The notes under the pieces are model-generated. The model made no database searches. It worked only from the letters and a program-made list of their open reading frames with translations, and was not told where the DNA came from. This document shows, one piece after another, positions 45,301 to 56,378 of a stretch of 64,000 nt of DNA. The first letter of the stretch is position 1. The number at the start of each line of letters is the position of its first letter. The DNA is taken from positions 1,736,001 to 1,800,000 of the forward strand of contig WWBZ02000022.1 in the NCBI GenBank assembly GCA_011503125.2, written 5' to 3'. The translations under genes were made by a program, and so were the position numbers. This DNA comes from Botryosphaeria dothidea (Eukaryota > Ascomycota > Dothideomycetes > Botryosphaeriales > Botryosphaeriaceae).

Positions 45301-46714
45301 ATCGCGGCAACAAGGCGCTCGGCTACATTAGGGACAACATGCTAGATACGGTATGGGTTTACTTTCCATCAATGACCCCCGACAAAATTAACGCATCACA
45401 GGATCCAAGAAAGAAGGAGTATGAGAGTCGCAAGGCTTGTTACAATCTTGTTCATATGATCATCTTGGCTGTTGACGCCGCAGCGAAAACCGAACCTGAA
45501 ATGGTCGATGGTCAGCTCACACCAACCGCAAGAAGAAAGATAGAGGCCTACGACGAAATCAACAATTCCGATGACGAGGTTTTCCAAACCAATCTTTACG
45601 ATTGGTACTTGGACCAGGGTTGGAGCGACCGTCTGCTGGAAATCGACTCGGAGTACGTCATTAAGTATTTGGACCGGAAGTCAAAGGACGAAGCCAGGCA
45701 TGCAGATCTGCTGTGGAGGTACTACGCACACCACCACCGCTTCTTTGATGCTGCCAACGTCCAGCTACAGCTTGCCAAGAGTGGGTTTGACCTATCTCTG
45801 GAGCACCGGATACGCTATCTTAGTCAAGCCAAGTCAAACGCATCGACGCGTTTGACAGGTCTGGGAGATCTGCCGTTGTCGAGACAGTCTCGTCAAGAGC
45901 TTCTTCGCGAAGCTTCTGATCTTCTTGATCTCGCCAATATCCAGAGTGATATCTTGGACCGCATGAAGGGTGAGCGTCGTCTTTCCCCTGACCGGAAGCC
46001 GGAAATTATCAGGTCACTCAATGGCCCGATCCTACCACTGGACGACGTAAGTTGCATCGCTTCCTACCATTTCTCTATCTACAACGACTGACATTGTTTG
46101 TACAGCTCTACGGCAACTTCGCTGACCAGGCTGGCTACTACGACCTTTGCCTTCTAATTTATCAAGTCGCCGACCACCGCGACCTGGCGAACATCCGCGC
46201 CACCTGGCAGAACCTCCTCGAGCAGACACACGAGTCGGCGACGCTACAGAACCAGCGGCCGTGGGAAGTCGTCGCCGAAACGGTGCGCGAGCTAGGAGCG
46301 CGCCTCAATCTGTCCGACACGACCTTCAACATCCCGACCGTCTTGCCCCTGCTCGAATCGTACGCCTTCACGCACCAGCGCGGCATCGGCCCGCAAACGT
46401 GGGTCGTTGACGTCTTCCTCGACCTGGGCGTCGCATTCGACCAGGTCGTCGTGGTGCTCGAGAGCGTCTTTTACAACAACGAGGCGCCCTTTGTCGGTCG
46501 CCAGCGCAAGTGGATCGCGCACGATCTGGTTCACGTCGTGGATGCGTGGTTCAACGATAGCACCAGGGGTGGCGGGTATGCGTTCGGTGGCGTGGAGAAC
46601 GCGGCAATGGTGCAGGAGCTCCTGAGGGTGCTGGAGGAGAGCGGTACGCTGGAGAGGGATTGGATGGGTATTGCAGTCGATCTGAGGGCACGGATCGCGA
46701 TGGTTCTGAGGTAG
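42363..46714 (+). CDS. NUP170: Inner-ring nucleoporin Nup157/170 (Nup155 family)
   Basis: Five exons: 42363-42663, 42719-45211, 45262-45350, 45402-46046 and 46106-46714. The introns are 55, 50, 51 and 59 nt, and 4137 nt encode 1378 residues. The N-terminal tail is Pro-rich with a poly-Gln run coded by mixed CAA/CAG (about 42540-42569). The beta-propeller opens with SDYDIPKSNALAPFQQVKTY and continues with NALYLWDYTLPNPELIGFED. The alpha-solenoid half includes ISRLLRSVWKAPILKEG, IRLSLRVAQQLDRGNKALGY, QDPRKKEYESRK and, in exon 5, LYGNFADQAGYYDLCLLIYQ. Nup170 anchors the nuclear pore inner ring to the membrane. ATG 42363 opens MNPATPVRPLPGG, giving a sensible tail. All junctions keep phase, and no lesion was seen in more than 4 kb of coding sequence. 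Confidence 0.96.
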
Positions 46715-47712
46715 ACGCAAGATGGGTAAAACTTGGTTGGAGAAGGGGGTGTGCAGGCATTTAGCAGTTGAATAAGATCGCGACATGGGAGGGAGGCATG
46801 ACGGAGGCGTGTTCGGCGTGGAATCAGTTTTTTTCCCTCTTGCTGTTACTTTGGATTCATGGCTGGCGGAGCAGAAAGAAAAAAGTTTCCTTTTTCTCTT
46901 CCTATTCAAATATTCAATGCTTCTAATTCGTATAAGAGAGCGCTGTGTTTTTTTCAAATTTGGTTTCTTTCTTTTCTTTGGCTTTGTTTAGTGGTTGCTG
47001 TTCTCTCCAGGTTTGTTTTTGCGTCTGTAAATGGGGAGTGGTGTGCGGTTCGTTGATCTGTTGGAATGGCCTGGCTGCATGGGTGCGGTCAGGAAGGATG
47101 CTATGGCGAAGGGTGATGGGAAGAATACTTGAAAGATTGAGGTGGCTGTGTGTATAGATGAGAAATGAATGGGAATGGGAATGGGAGATTCTTCTGATGT
47201 ATCGGCGGGGGCGGGAACCGGTGGTCTTCCGGTTTCAACATGATAGATACGTGCGCGTTCCAAGGTCGTGCAGAGCCGTGTGCGACACTAATCAGATCTG
47301 ACATTCTTCCGCACAAATAGTCTCAATAACTGTCCGTGTCTAGATAGTGCGGCGTATTCCAATGGTTCTAGCCTTTATGTCCGCCTATAAATTTGAGCAC
47401 TGTAGCGCGACTATAGTTTTGCGTAGAGATTATGAGTACCTTGCTTGTTTCTCAGTTCCAGAGAAGAGCTACCCTTAGGCAATTAGGTGATCATCCAATA
47501 TAAGCTCCTGTTGAGTTCTTCAAAGCGAGGTGATGGTCCAAGACAGACATCTTTCACGTGACTGAAAAACTCGCTTGTGCAGTTTAGCCGACGCACAGCC
47601 GAAACGACATCTTTTCGGACAGCAACTCGCGCTTCTTCGACCTCGACGACGACGACCTGCAGCCGTACCGGACCAGCCTTTTCCTTTCAACCACCACCGC
47701 TAATCAGACAAA
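46715..47712. other. Intergenic, NUP170 3' region and RPS17 promoter
   Basis: About 1 kb without a supported gene. The stretch from 46820 to 47010 is T-rich (runs of TTTCTTT) and may carry the NUP170 3' end. The 100 nt before the RPS17 ATG are pyrimidine-rich, common for ribosomal protein genes. Confidence 0.55.
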
Positions 47713-48268
47713 ATGGGTCGCGTTCGCACCAAGACTGTCAAGAAGTCCGCCAAGGTCATCATTGAGCGGTACTATCCTAAGCTCACCCTCGACTTCGAGA
47801 CCAACAAGGTTCGTCTCCACGTCCGCTATCAGGACGTTTGCGCAGAAACTGATTCGCATTGTAGAGGATTTGCGATGAGATCGCTATCATTGCCTCGAAG
47901 CGCCTCCGCAACAAGATTGCCGGCTACACCACCCACTTGATGAAGCGCATTCAGCGCGGTCCCGTCCGCGGTATCTCCTTCAAGCTGCAGGAGGAGGAGC
48001 GTGAGCGCAAGGATCAATACGTTCCTGAGGTCTCCGCTCTCGACTTCACCCAGAACACCGACAGCGGCCAGCTCGACGTTGACCAGGAGACCAAGGACCT
48101 GCTTAAGAGCCTGGGCGTATGTTATCCCGCTGTGCAGCTACCTCATGCCGCAGTTTGCCTAACACCCCAATCTAGTTCGACTCCATCCCTGTCAACGTTG
48201 TCCCCGTTGCCCAGCAGCAGGTTGCTGAGCGCCCTCGCCGCTTCGGCGACCGCCGCCCCGGCCAGTAG
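47713..48268 (+). CDS. RPS17: 40S ribosomal protein S17 (eS17)
   Basis: Exons 47713-47808, 47865-48116 and 48176-48268, with introns of 56 and 59 nt; 146 residues, the family size. Sequence: [20 protein letters not shown] at the start; [20 protein letters not shown], then [20 protein letters not shown]; the last exon begins [10 protein letters not shown] and ends FGDRRPGQ. eS17 sits on the beak side of the small subunit. The first donor is the less common GTTCGT, chosen because it keeps phase and the conserved LDFETNK/RICDE join. Intron positions early in the gene are usual for fungal ribosomal genes. Confidence 0.97.
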
Positions 48269-51200
48269 ATGGCTTCGAAAAGGAAATGAGGGAGGGTATA
48301 TAAAAGGGCGAACAGTGCTTTGTGGTTCAGATACCAGGGACGGCGAAAATTATGATCTAGGCATAGAGCCAATGAAGGTTCCTTCCCCAACCAAGGTGTC
48401 GCCGAGTCTGACGGGTATAACCCGAAAGATGACGCTTGATTGCCAATTTTTATCCCCTTTATTGTTGTGATGCTGCCACTAACATCAGGTTCCCGTGAAA
48501 CAACCGTTGAGGCGATCTCGTGGAGCAACGTGATCACCTTTTACACGCCACAAGCATGTGGATTCGGATCTGTCGACTGCGTAAACACGAAAAGGAATCT
48601 TTGGATGTTTGAACGGACCCATCCGCAAAGCACTCACTGTCACAGCATGTAAGGCTTAACAGCGCTCTTTGGATAGCCTTCAGATCAGTTCTACACGCAC
48701 TCTAGGCCGCCGGTTCCCGTCCCGTATGAGGCTCGGCTTTGGCTTAGCAGTGCTTGGAGGCGTTCGTTGAACACCTCAGCCATCCCGCCTTAGGAACGAC
48801 TGGACGTATGTACTTTATCTGACGATGCGCTTTTACCCTCCTGTTTCAATCTCATCCATTTTCTTGAGTCTTCAGGAGGAATCGAGATATTGGCATTCTC
48901 CGTGCTTGATTATTAACATGCTCAAGAAAGCATGCGTGGAGTGAGCCCTCGCTCTGAGACTTTTCTTATTTCTCAGAAGCTGCCACATGGCTGCGGCAGG
49001 TCCTTGCTTTGTATCATTACATGGTAGCAACCTCCAATAGAAACTACATATAATCACCATCGTGTCTACCTTGACGAGCACCTATGGTCACGTACGTGGG
49101 CGCACATTCCCACGTGTCAGATGAAACGGCATTTACCATGTCTTGGCTCTGGCCGCTCATGTTATTCGTAGAATAATCATATCGTAGCCTTTACTCTTCT
49201 TCAAGTCTTGTCTGAAAGTCAATGCTTTCCTTGAACTTTCGGATTTGATATACTTTCACTCAAGTCTCCTCTCCAAGGCCCTTGGCGGCTCTTAAAGTCT
49301 TGGCTGACGCTCGAGCTGCTTTCACGTTTCCCATGTTTCGTTCGATCACCCGATCTTACCGAACTCCCTCGCATGCCGAGGCGCTTCGGGCCCTTCTTCC
49401 CTCGCTTTTGCTCCTTGGCAGATCGAGCCAGCCGCCATGGATAGAGAGAGGGAAAAAAAGTTTTCATGAACTCGACCCTGTGGTGCAACGCGCGGCCCTA
49501 CCAAGCCGCCGGTCCGCGAGCCGACGACGCAATCTGGCTGGCCAGAAGGGGGAGCCAAGGTCTTGTCCCTACGTTGGAAGTTGTCGAGGTGTTGCCTCGG
49601 ACGGCTAGAGGCGTTGGCCTCGATACCTGAGTGGGAGGTGCGGGTACAATAACCCGTTCGCTGCAGCTGCTTCCAGGTAGCCTCTTGCCATCTTGGGCAG
49701 TTTACGTGGACAGTGGGGGAGGTTGCACCTCGGCTTTTCCGAACGGTGATGCCTCTCGCTCTGGATGTTTGTCGTCGCTGCGCTGGCGGATGAGATGAAG
49801 ATGTGCCTTCAATACGAGATTGTTGGCCTTAATATCTCTCGTGCACATTCGCTATACTTTGCGCAAGGAGACACATGAGTCACACTCCATTTTGCCAGAC
49901 CAAAGGTGTGGGCTTTGCGCTCCATCGTGGCTAAGCACGAAGAGAGAATTTCAGACCCTGGTGAGTAGATGTATCAACGTTTCTCGCCATGCGAAGTCCA
50001 ATAGATATTACATAAATAGACTTTCCCTCAGATCTCGATCCATCATGGGCTATTGCCTGGCCATGCATTTGTTCAAATGTCATAAATCCGGGATACTCGA
50101 AGAAAAACGTTCGTCTAACAGTGCAGCGGTATACCAGTCGTGCGGAGTGGAAATTATCATTGTCCAAGCGCATTCGTGCTACCTCTTCTCAGATGTCTTA
50201 ACTGGGGATAGCCAACTGAATGCCGGCTTAGTAGAACGCAGTATAGACGATAGTCGGCAAATACACATTCTTTCAGCCTCTGAATCCTCCACGCCACGGA
50301 AATCAGCCAGCATGAATTTCCAACAACGGAACATCCATGGACCGTCGCACCACATATCCCGCTACAAAAGCCTCAATGGCGCTGGTGTTTCTCACATAAG
50401 CTCAATGCAAAACATTATTCCTTGTCGTTTTTACTGACAACACGCACAAGACAAGGGTAGCAGACCAGCTTTGGTCGAGCCACCGAAAGCCGCCGGCGCG
50501 CGCAAAAGGGAAAGGCCCGGCCGGGCATAATGCCGCCGCAAGGCACTTCTATTTTTTTTTTCTCCTGCTCCCTTGTCGATGTGGCACGCACGCCCACGCC
50601 CCGGCCTTCCAATAAACGGCCGGACCGAAAAGCCAGCACCCATAGTCTACCATAGCGCCGCCTGTCCCCTGGCTTCGAGGCGGCTTTGACCGCTGTCCGC
50701 TAACATCACGGCGCTCGCTATTGGCAGAGCGCATCGCAACTTCCAACGTCGCAAGTTGAAGACATGGGGGTGTGGTGAAGGGCGCTCGGGTGTGATTGGC
50801 GTCGGCGATGGACCGTGGGAGACACCATGGGTGCTAGGGAACGAGAGGGTGCGGTGTGGCTGAACGACGTGGGCAGTCGGTGGGGTGGAGGCTCGAGAGA
50901 CGCAGCGGCTCGATCCAGCACCCGCATTCACACGGGAAGGGAGCCGGTGAGAAGAAACACGGGTGGAATGTCCAGAAATGACGTTGTAATCTCAGTTAGA
51001 ATAGCGAGATGTCTGTACAGTCGAGATGCAGCAGCCTCTTTACTGTACTGCTCTGTGTTGCTGCGATGCGGTGAGAAAAGGGAGGAGCCGACTCCGGCGA
51101 CATCGCCGCTTACACCTCTTCACAGGGCTAATGCTGTCCCTCCACGCATTTCAAAGGTAGGGGACCCCGAGGTAAAGCACTGCATTTACCACATCCTCCA

Positions 51201-51886
51201 TCCAGCGATGCGGTCCAACCTTTTTGCCACCTCACGGACAGCGACCGAAAGGGCTCTCGCCGCCCTTCCTTCCCCTTTTCAGATACCACACCCCAGACGC
51301 CCAAACAAGCATATACCCAGACCCATTGTACCCCACCACCGACCTCTCCGTTTTCATCAGCCACCTTTTTCTCCACACCAGTACTTCCGATAGTGGTTCC
51401 GCGCTGCAATTGGTTGAAGACCGCCAACTTCGAACGTCGGATCTGCGTGCCACAAAAAAGTTTGTATAAAGCCAATCAGCTTCACAGACCTTCCAAGCGC
51501 GGTGTAGGTCTGGGGATCGATTGCCGATTCTTTGGTCTTTCTACGTGGTGTATTGCCAGTATGCTGCTTTCAGAATAGAAGTACGCCTTCGGATGGAAGC
51601 AGCCGATGCGGCCAAGCAACCTGTTCCCCGCAGGAGCCAGAGACAAGAAGTATGCAGCCCGGAAGAGCATGGACACATGGTAGTCTGTAAAAGCCCACGG
51701 TGGCAATTTATTAAGATACTTGCGCTATCCACTGCCAGTAAAATTATACCATGCTCCCAAAAAAACATTCGGTGGTCAGTCCCTAATAGCAAATCTGACC
51801 AGCAAGCCCAGAGGTATATTGCAGCGCCGCCAACGCCATGAACAAGCCGTATCCGCCATGTACACCCTGTACCCAGATAATAAATT
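48269..51886. other. 3.6-kb gene-poor region
   Basis: The longest stretch without a gene I can support. Open frames at 49820-50437 (+) and 50815-51393 (+) have no domain and look like chance. A G+C-rich patch with a short palindromic element (GGCCCGGCCGGGC) lies near 50511. A T-run lies near 50551. No tRNA or 5S rRNA fold was recognised by eye. It may hold long untranslated regions or an unrecognised gene with many introns. Confidence 0.4.
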
Positions 51887-53585
51887 CTAATCCTCCATAA
51901 CTACTTTCTTCGTCATGCAATCGACCACCTTTGCATAAAATTTGGCGGCGCTGCTGCGTGGGAAGCAGATCTCTTCGGTCAGATAGTCGGGCAGGATGTC
52001 GAGGAGGTCGCGATCTCGGCTCTCGTCTAGCAGCGGAGTGTACGCAAACTCAGCCTCTTCGTAACTCTGGCTGGATGCGCTATCGTCTGAGGCAACAGCA
52101 AGGTGGAAGTGCAAGGCTTTTTCAACAATCAGTCATCTCTTGATTCAATGCTTCGGGTCGCGGAAGAACTTACTGCCATTGCGACCGGTCTGGATGCAGT
52201 CGTAGATGTCCTCGTCCTCTCCGCGCTTCACACCTCTGACAATTAGGCCAGTGAGGTCACTGTAAAGGTCTTCCTTCAACTGCCTGATCTGTGAATCTTT
52301 GGCAGCTTCCACACCGCCAGGCATGGCGCTCCTTTGCGCCTTCACAGCGCTTCCGGGAACCTTGGAATCGAGGTTCGCCGAAGAGGCTCTGGTAGCAGCC
52401 AGCTTCGCCGTAAGCGTCTTCACCTCGGCTTGCGATTCAGAAAGCTTAGCATTGAGAGACTTGCTTTCAAACGAGAGTTGCTTGTTCTCAGATGAAAGTT
52501 GCTTGTTCTCAGATGAAAGCTGCTTGTTCTCAGATGAAAGCTGCTTGTTCTCAGATGAAAGCTGCTTTTTGGCGGCGTTGAGCTCGGCCACCTGGTTCTT
52601 CAGCGATTTCGATTCTGCGGCTAGAGAGCGCTGAGCCGCCAGTTCCTTTTTGAGTGATGCAATAAGATCATCCTGAGCTGTCGTAACTGTAAGCATTTGA
52701 TAGGTATCATTGGCTTTTCTCAAACTCACCCTTCGCTCTCTGGTCTGCAGTCCTCTTGAGCTTTTCAAAATTTGTTTCGGCGTCGCGCATGCCCACATCG
52801 CGCATATTCTGGTATTTGACGTCCAGATTCTCAAACTTCTTCGTCAAATCACCCAGTCTCCGGCGGAGAGCTGTGTCATTTCCCGACCTCTCGGCGTCGG
52901 AAGCGATGCTACCAGCCCTCTTGTATGGGACTGAGGCACGTTGCTTAGACACAGATCTAGCGCGGCTCTGTTGTCTGGGCAGCGGCTGGGTCTCCGGGAG
53001 CTCCGGGATATCTTCAATCGATGGCTCGACGTCCATGAGGTCGGTTTCGTCTTGTGTCTCGGGGATAGCCATAGTCAAAGGCTCTGGCGAGGGCTCCTTC
53101 TTCGTCTGGCGGCCTCTTCCCTTGGGAGCAGCCTTGGGCTTTTTCGTCGGCTCGGGCGCAATCGCGCTGTCATCGACCTGCTTCGGACGGCCTCTTCCCT
53201 TCTTCAGAGCCGGCGCACGTTCTGGTTCCTCCTCTTCTTCGGGTATGTCGTAATCCTCAATCTCGTCGGTTTCGCTGGCATTGGGCTCGGATCTTTCGGC
53301 CAGCGCCTTTCTCTTCGGCGGGGCCTTCTTCGCAACTTTGGCCTTTCCCGCGACCACGGAGCCACCGCTGGTCCTGCGAGTTGTCCGCTGCGCTCTGGCT
53401 GCGGGTGGCTTGGCAGCAACGGCAGCCTTTGGCCGACCGGCGGTGCGCTTTTTCGCGGGAGCGGCGTTCTCGATGAGCGAGTCGGAATTCATGCTGTGGG
53501 CGATCGAGTCCTTTGCGAATTCGTCTTCGGAGGCCGATTCATCGACCATATAGGAAAGCGAGGATGGAACGGCGCGTCGGGGCAT
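51887..53585 (-). CDS. CSM1: Monopolin / chromosome segregation protein Csm1 (Pcs1)
   Basis: Exons 52730-53585, 52174-52686 and 51887-52116, with introns of 43 and 57 nt; 532 residues. The N-terminal 270 residues are Lys/Pro/Ala/Glu-rich, with AT-hook-like cores (GRPKAAV; KKGRGRPKQV). A long coiled coil follows (LGDLTKKFENLDVKYQNMRD, then the SSENKQL repeats). The C-terminal Csm1 globular domain reads LYSDLTGLIVRGVKRGEDED, IYDCIQTGRNGTLHFHLAVA and LLDILPDYLTEEICFPRSSA. Csm1/Pcs1 is a dimeric kinetochore-associated clamp that cross-links microtubule attachment sites; in yeast it also acts at rDNA. Start 53585 (MPRRAVPSSLSYMVDESASE) is favoured; an upstream in-frame ATG at 53717 would add a non-conserved tail. 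The 43-nt intron is short but keeps phase (AK/VTTAQDD). Confidence 0.9.
52478..52564 (-). repeat. 21-bp in-frame repeats in the CSM1 coiled coil
   Basis: Four near-perfect 21-nt units (plus-strand GCTTGTTCTCAGATGAAAGCT) encode tandem SSENKQL heptads, plus a diverged copy (SFESKSL). Each unit is one coiled-coil heptad, so gain or loss changes the coil length by exact heptads. Confidence 0.9.
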
Positions 53586-53901
53586 GGCTTTGCGGTTTGT
53601 GCGCACGATAACGCGGGTTGTGAGGGGTGGTTGTCGTGTTGACTTGCCTGAAGTTTGGCGGGGACAGACGAGCGTAAACAATGAAATGCCGCCTCGGCAG
53701 GAAGCGCGTCGCGCCACGCTAGGCCGCCTTAAGAAACACTCTCTGGCACTCTTTCTCTTTTCTTCAGGTTCATGCCAGACCCCACGCTTGCATGAATTCT
53801 CATGCAGTCTATTTCTGGTCTATTCATAGGATACAATGGCTCTACGACGATGATTAGAACGATGCATTCCCTTCCTTTCCCATCTCAATTCCGCTCCCTC
53901 A
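53586..53901. other. Intergenic, CSM1 promoter
   Basis: A 316-nt spacer between CSM1 (leftward) and the 3' end of the second dehydrogenase (also leftward). No gene was seen. Confidence 0.5.
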
Positions 53902-54705
53902 CTATTTCCCGCTCTCAGCGTTCGCGTACTGTTCTCCGAACGCTGCATACCACTTCTCTACCACATCAGCGCCCATGCCCGCTCCAATCGTGTCATCGCC
54001 CTTCTCAAGCTTCCTGCTGACCTCCTCCATGAACTCCTCCACGCTCAGCGCATTTGGATTCTTATCCTTTTTGTTGTCGTCAGGATCATCCCGTTCGCGG
54101 TGCAGGTCCGTCGCAACCGTTGGCGGCGCGATCTCGACGACGCGGATCTTGGTGTCTTTCAGCTGGGACCGTAGGTTCATCGACCAGAAGTGCAGCCATG
54201 CTTTTGTGCCGTTGTAGACCGGATTGATTATGCTGAACGGGATGTATCCCAACACGCTCGACAAGTTCATGATGACAGCGCCATTGGCTTTCGACTTGAA
54301 GTGCGGCAGCAGGCTGAGTGCAAGATGCATCGGTCCACGGATGTTGATGTCGATTTCCTGATCGGCCTTGTTGAGGAAGTCGGTCGGATCGCTCCCGAGG
54401 ACTTTGAGAGGCCGCTGAACGCCGGCATTGTTGATGAGGCAATCCAGCTCGGGGTGCTCGGAGGTAATTGTCTTCACGAAGGAAGGAATAGAGGAGGGCT
54501 TGCCGGTGTCAAGCACGTAGTACGCTGTTGCACCAATTGCCTTTGCTGTAGATGCGAGATTGGACTCGGTACGGCCGGCGATGATGACCTTCTTGCCCTG
54601 CTTGATGAGGTATTCCGAGAGCGCTTTGCCAATTCCACCGCCGCCTCCCGTAACCAAAGCACAGGAGAAGTTGAGCTTGTCGGATGACATCGCTGTTGGT
54701 GCCAA
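53902..54705 (-). CDS. Short-chain dehydrogenase (DltE-like)
   Basis: Single exon, 267 residues. The Rossmann start is ALVTGGGGGIGKALSEYL. Then come CLINNAGVQRPL, the catalytic Ser in MNLSSVLGYIPF, and Tyr/Lys in VYNGTKAWLHFW. The end VEKWYAAFGEQYANAESGK is in the usual place for the DltE-like fungal SDRs. It reduces a carbonyl with NAD(P)H; the substrate is unknown. A second in-frame ATG at 54690 (MSSDKLNFSCALVTGG) is an equally good start. It lies downstream of the type I membrane protein gene, also leftward, with no sign of an operon-like link. Confidence 0.93.
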   Translation of the reverse strand: MAPTAMSSDKLNFSCALVTGGGGGIGKALSEYLIKQGKKVIIAGRTESNLASTAKAIGATAYYVLDTGKPSSIPSFVKTITSEHPELDCLINNAGVQRPLKVLGSDPTDFLNKADQEIDINIRGPMHLALSLLPHFKSKANGAVIMNLSSVLGYIPFSIINPVYNGTKAWLHFWSMNLRSQLKDTKIRVVEIAPPTVATDLHRERDDPDDNKKDKNPNALSVEEFMEEVSRKLEKGDDTIGAGMGADVVEKWYAAFGEQYANAESGK

Positions 54706-55385
54706 GGTTTAACAATGACAGAGGCGAAAAGAGAACGAGGTTTGAAGGTTTATCCTCCCGTCTAACTTCTACTCTATCTCTACTCTAGACACGCTGGACG
54801 ACTTGGCCATGAGGACTGATTTATAGATTTAGCGGAACATGACGTCTGGGTGTCGCAAAGGAGTCCATACGTTACCGATTCTTCGCGAATCACCACAACC
54901 CAATCGGCGCCATCGCGAACTATGCCTTATTCGCAAACTTTGCCCGTCAAAATCTCACATCTCAGCTATCCGATCAGCCGCATATGCGCGATGCTTACCA
55001 ACTACAGAAAACCGCATTACCGATTGTAGCCCTCTCAGCAGACTGTTCCCGTTCGCGGCATGGACTTCAAACCTCCGTTCAAAGGCTGATTTTCGAGCGG
55101 ATGCGAGACCGAGGTTATGCGCTGCATTGGCGATTCAAATTGCAACTAGGATGGCATTGGGATAGTTGGCTGTGAACTCTGCATGAGCCACTCGTTTTCC
55201 CGAATTCTCTCAGATGGAAGCCTGAATACACCCGGGGAGCATTCATAAGCATATTACGTGCAGTCGACTTTGTGAATAGATTCATCTCATAAACACACTC
55301 GATGTCTGCATCATTGTTTCAAATTCTCACGCGCCACCTTCTGATTTCACTCGCTGGATCCAAGCCTCAACTTGACCAAGTATCT
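54706..55385. other. Intergenic
   Basis: Upstream of the second dehydrogenase and downstream of the type I membrane protein gene, both leftward. The open frame at 54839-55165 (+) has no domain. Confidence 0.5.
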
Positions 55386-56378
55386 CTATTCTCTCCGAAT
55401 TACGTCCTCCCTAGATTCTTCGTCATCAAGATCATGCACACCATAATCATCCGGACATATTAAGTGTGCGGTCCGCCTAGCCACTACCACGCAAGCAATG
55501 ACAACACCAAACGTAATGACGGCGAAGCGAATCCACTGAGGTTTTCGCGGTTCTTTGAACAAGGGTTCGTCGGTATTGTCTTCCTCACCTTCGTCGATGT
55601 CCTCCAATCCAAGCAGCTTGTACTCCAGGCCGACGGGAATTTGAGGATCCGAAGTATCTCCATGGTAGTCGTGGATATCCTGGATCTCCCACCACACAAT
55701 CTCGAAGGGTCGGCTCCCATTCTGGAACAGATAGATGAGGGCAACCGAGACATCGAATATCTCTTGGCCAGGTCCAGTGTAGGCTAGGCCGTTGACGTAT
55801 GAGATGCGAGTGATATTCCAGTGGTGTCCGTTGGCGATTCCGACGTCTGCTACAGCACCAGGCACACGGAAGGGTTCTGTACTCTGAATTGTTCCATCAA
55901 GGTATTCAGACACGGTTATGGAAGGCGGAGCAACGAGATTGATTCCTCGGGCGAATGGCGAGAGGGACCCGAAGTCGGCAGGCGGGTAGAATGGTATCCG
56001 GCGATCGGGGTCGCTAGGATCTGTTGGAGTCCAAGCCAAGGTCCCTTCCGCCGGATTGACGAGCATGATATCGTAGATCTGCAATCGTCAGTGGTTGGTT
56101 CGTGAGTAACCATGAAAAAGGCCAGAGCTTACAAGGGCAGCAGTATTGCCCTTCCAGCTTTTGCTGGCGCCTAAATCGAACACCGGACAAGCTCTGCATT
56201 CGACTTGCACGACAAGGCGCGTCGAGTTGATGATTCTACCGTGGGTGGAGGCATTCTTTGGATCCAGCATTCTTCCTGGATGTGATGTCGATGCCAGACG
56301 GCCTTCGGAGAAGATGACGAACAGGAGAAAGAGGCAAAAGGCGAAGGGATGAGAAACCATGATGCATACTCGTCGCAT
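55386..56378 (-). CDS. Predicted type I membrane glycoprotein, unknown function
   Basis: Exons 56133-56378 and 55386-56078, with a 54-nt intron; 312 residues. The N-terminus MRRVCIMVSHPFAFCLFLLF is a signal peptide or anchor (ATG 56360, MVSHPF, is equally possible). The lumenal or outer part has a CRACPVFD motif and N-glycosylation sequons (NSTR, NITR, NGSR). It then reads IYDIMLVNPAEGTLAWTPTD and FEIVWWEIQDIHDYHGD. A single hydrophobic helix (FAVITFGVVIACVVVA) precedes a short acidic cytosolic tail. I do not recognise the family. Intact frame and good splice signals argue that it is real. Confidence 0.8.

Noticed and set aside
49820..50437. 205-codon plus-strand open frame in the gene-poor region
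   Set aside because: No domain, no signal peptide, no similarity to a known family by eye, and atypical composition.
50815..51393. 192-codon plus-strand open frame
   Set aside because: Arg/Pro/Ser-rich, no recognisable motif; it lies in G+C-rich intergenic DNA.
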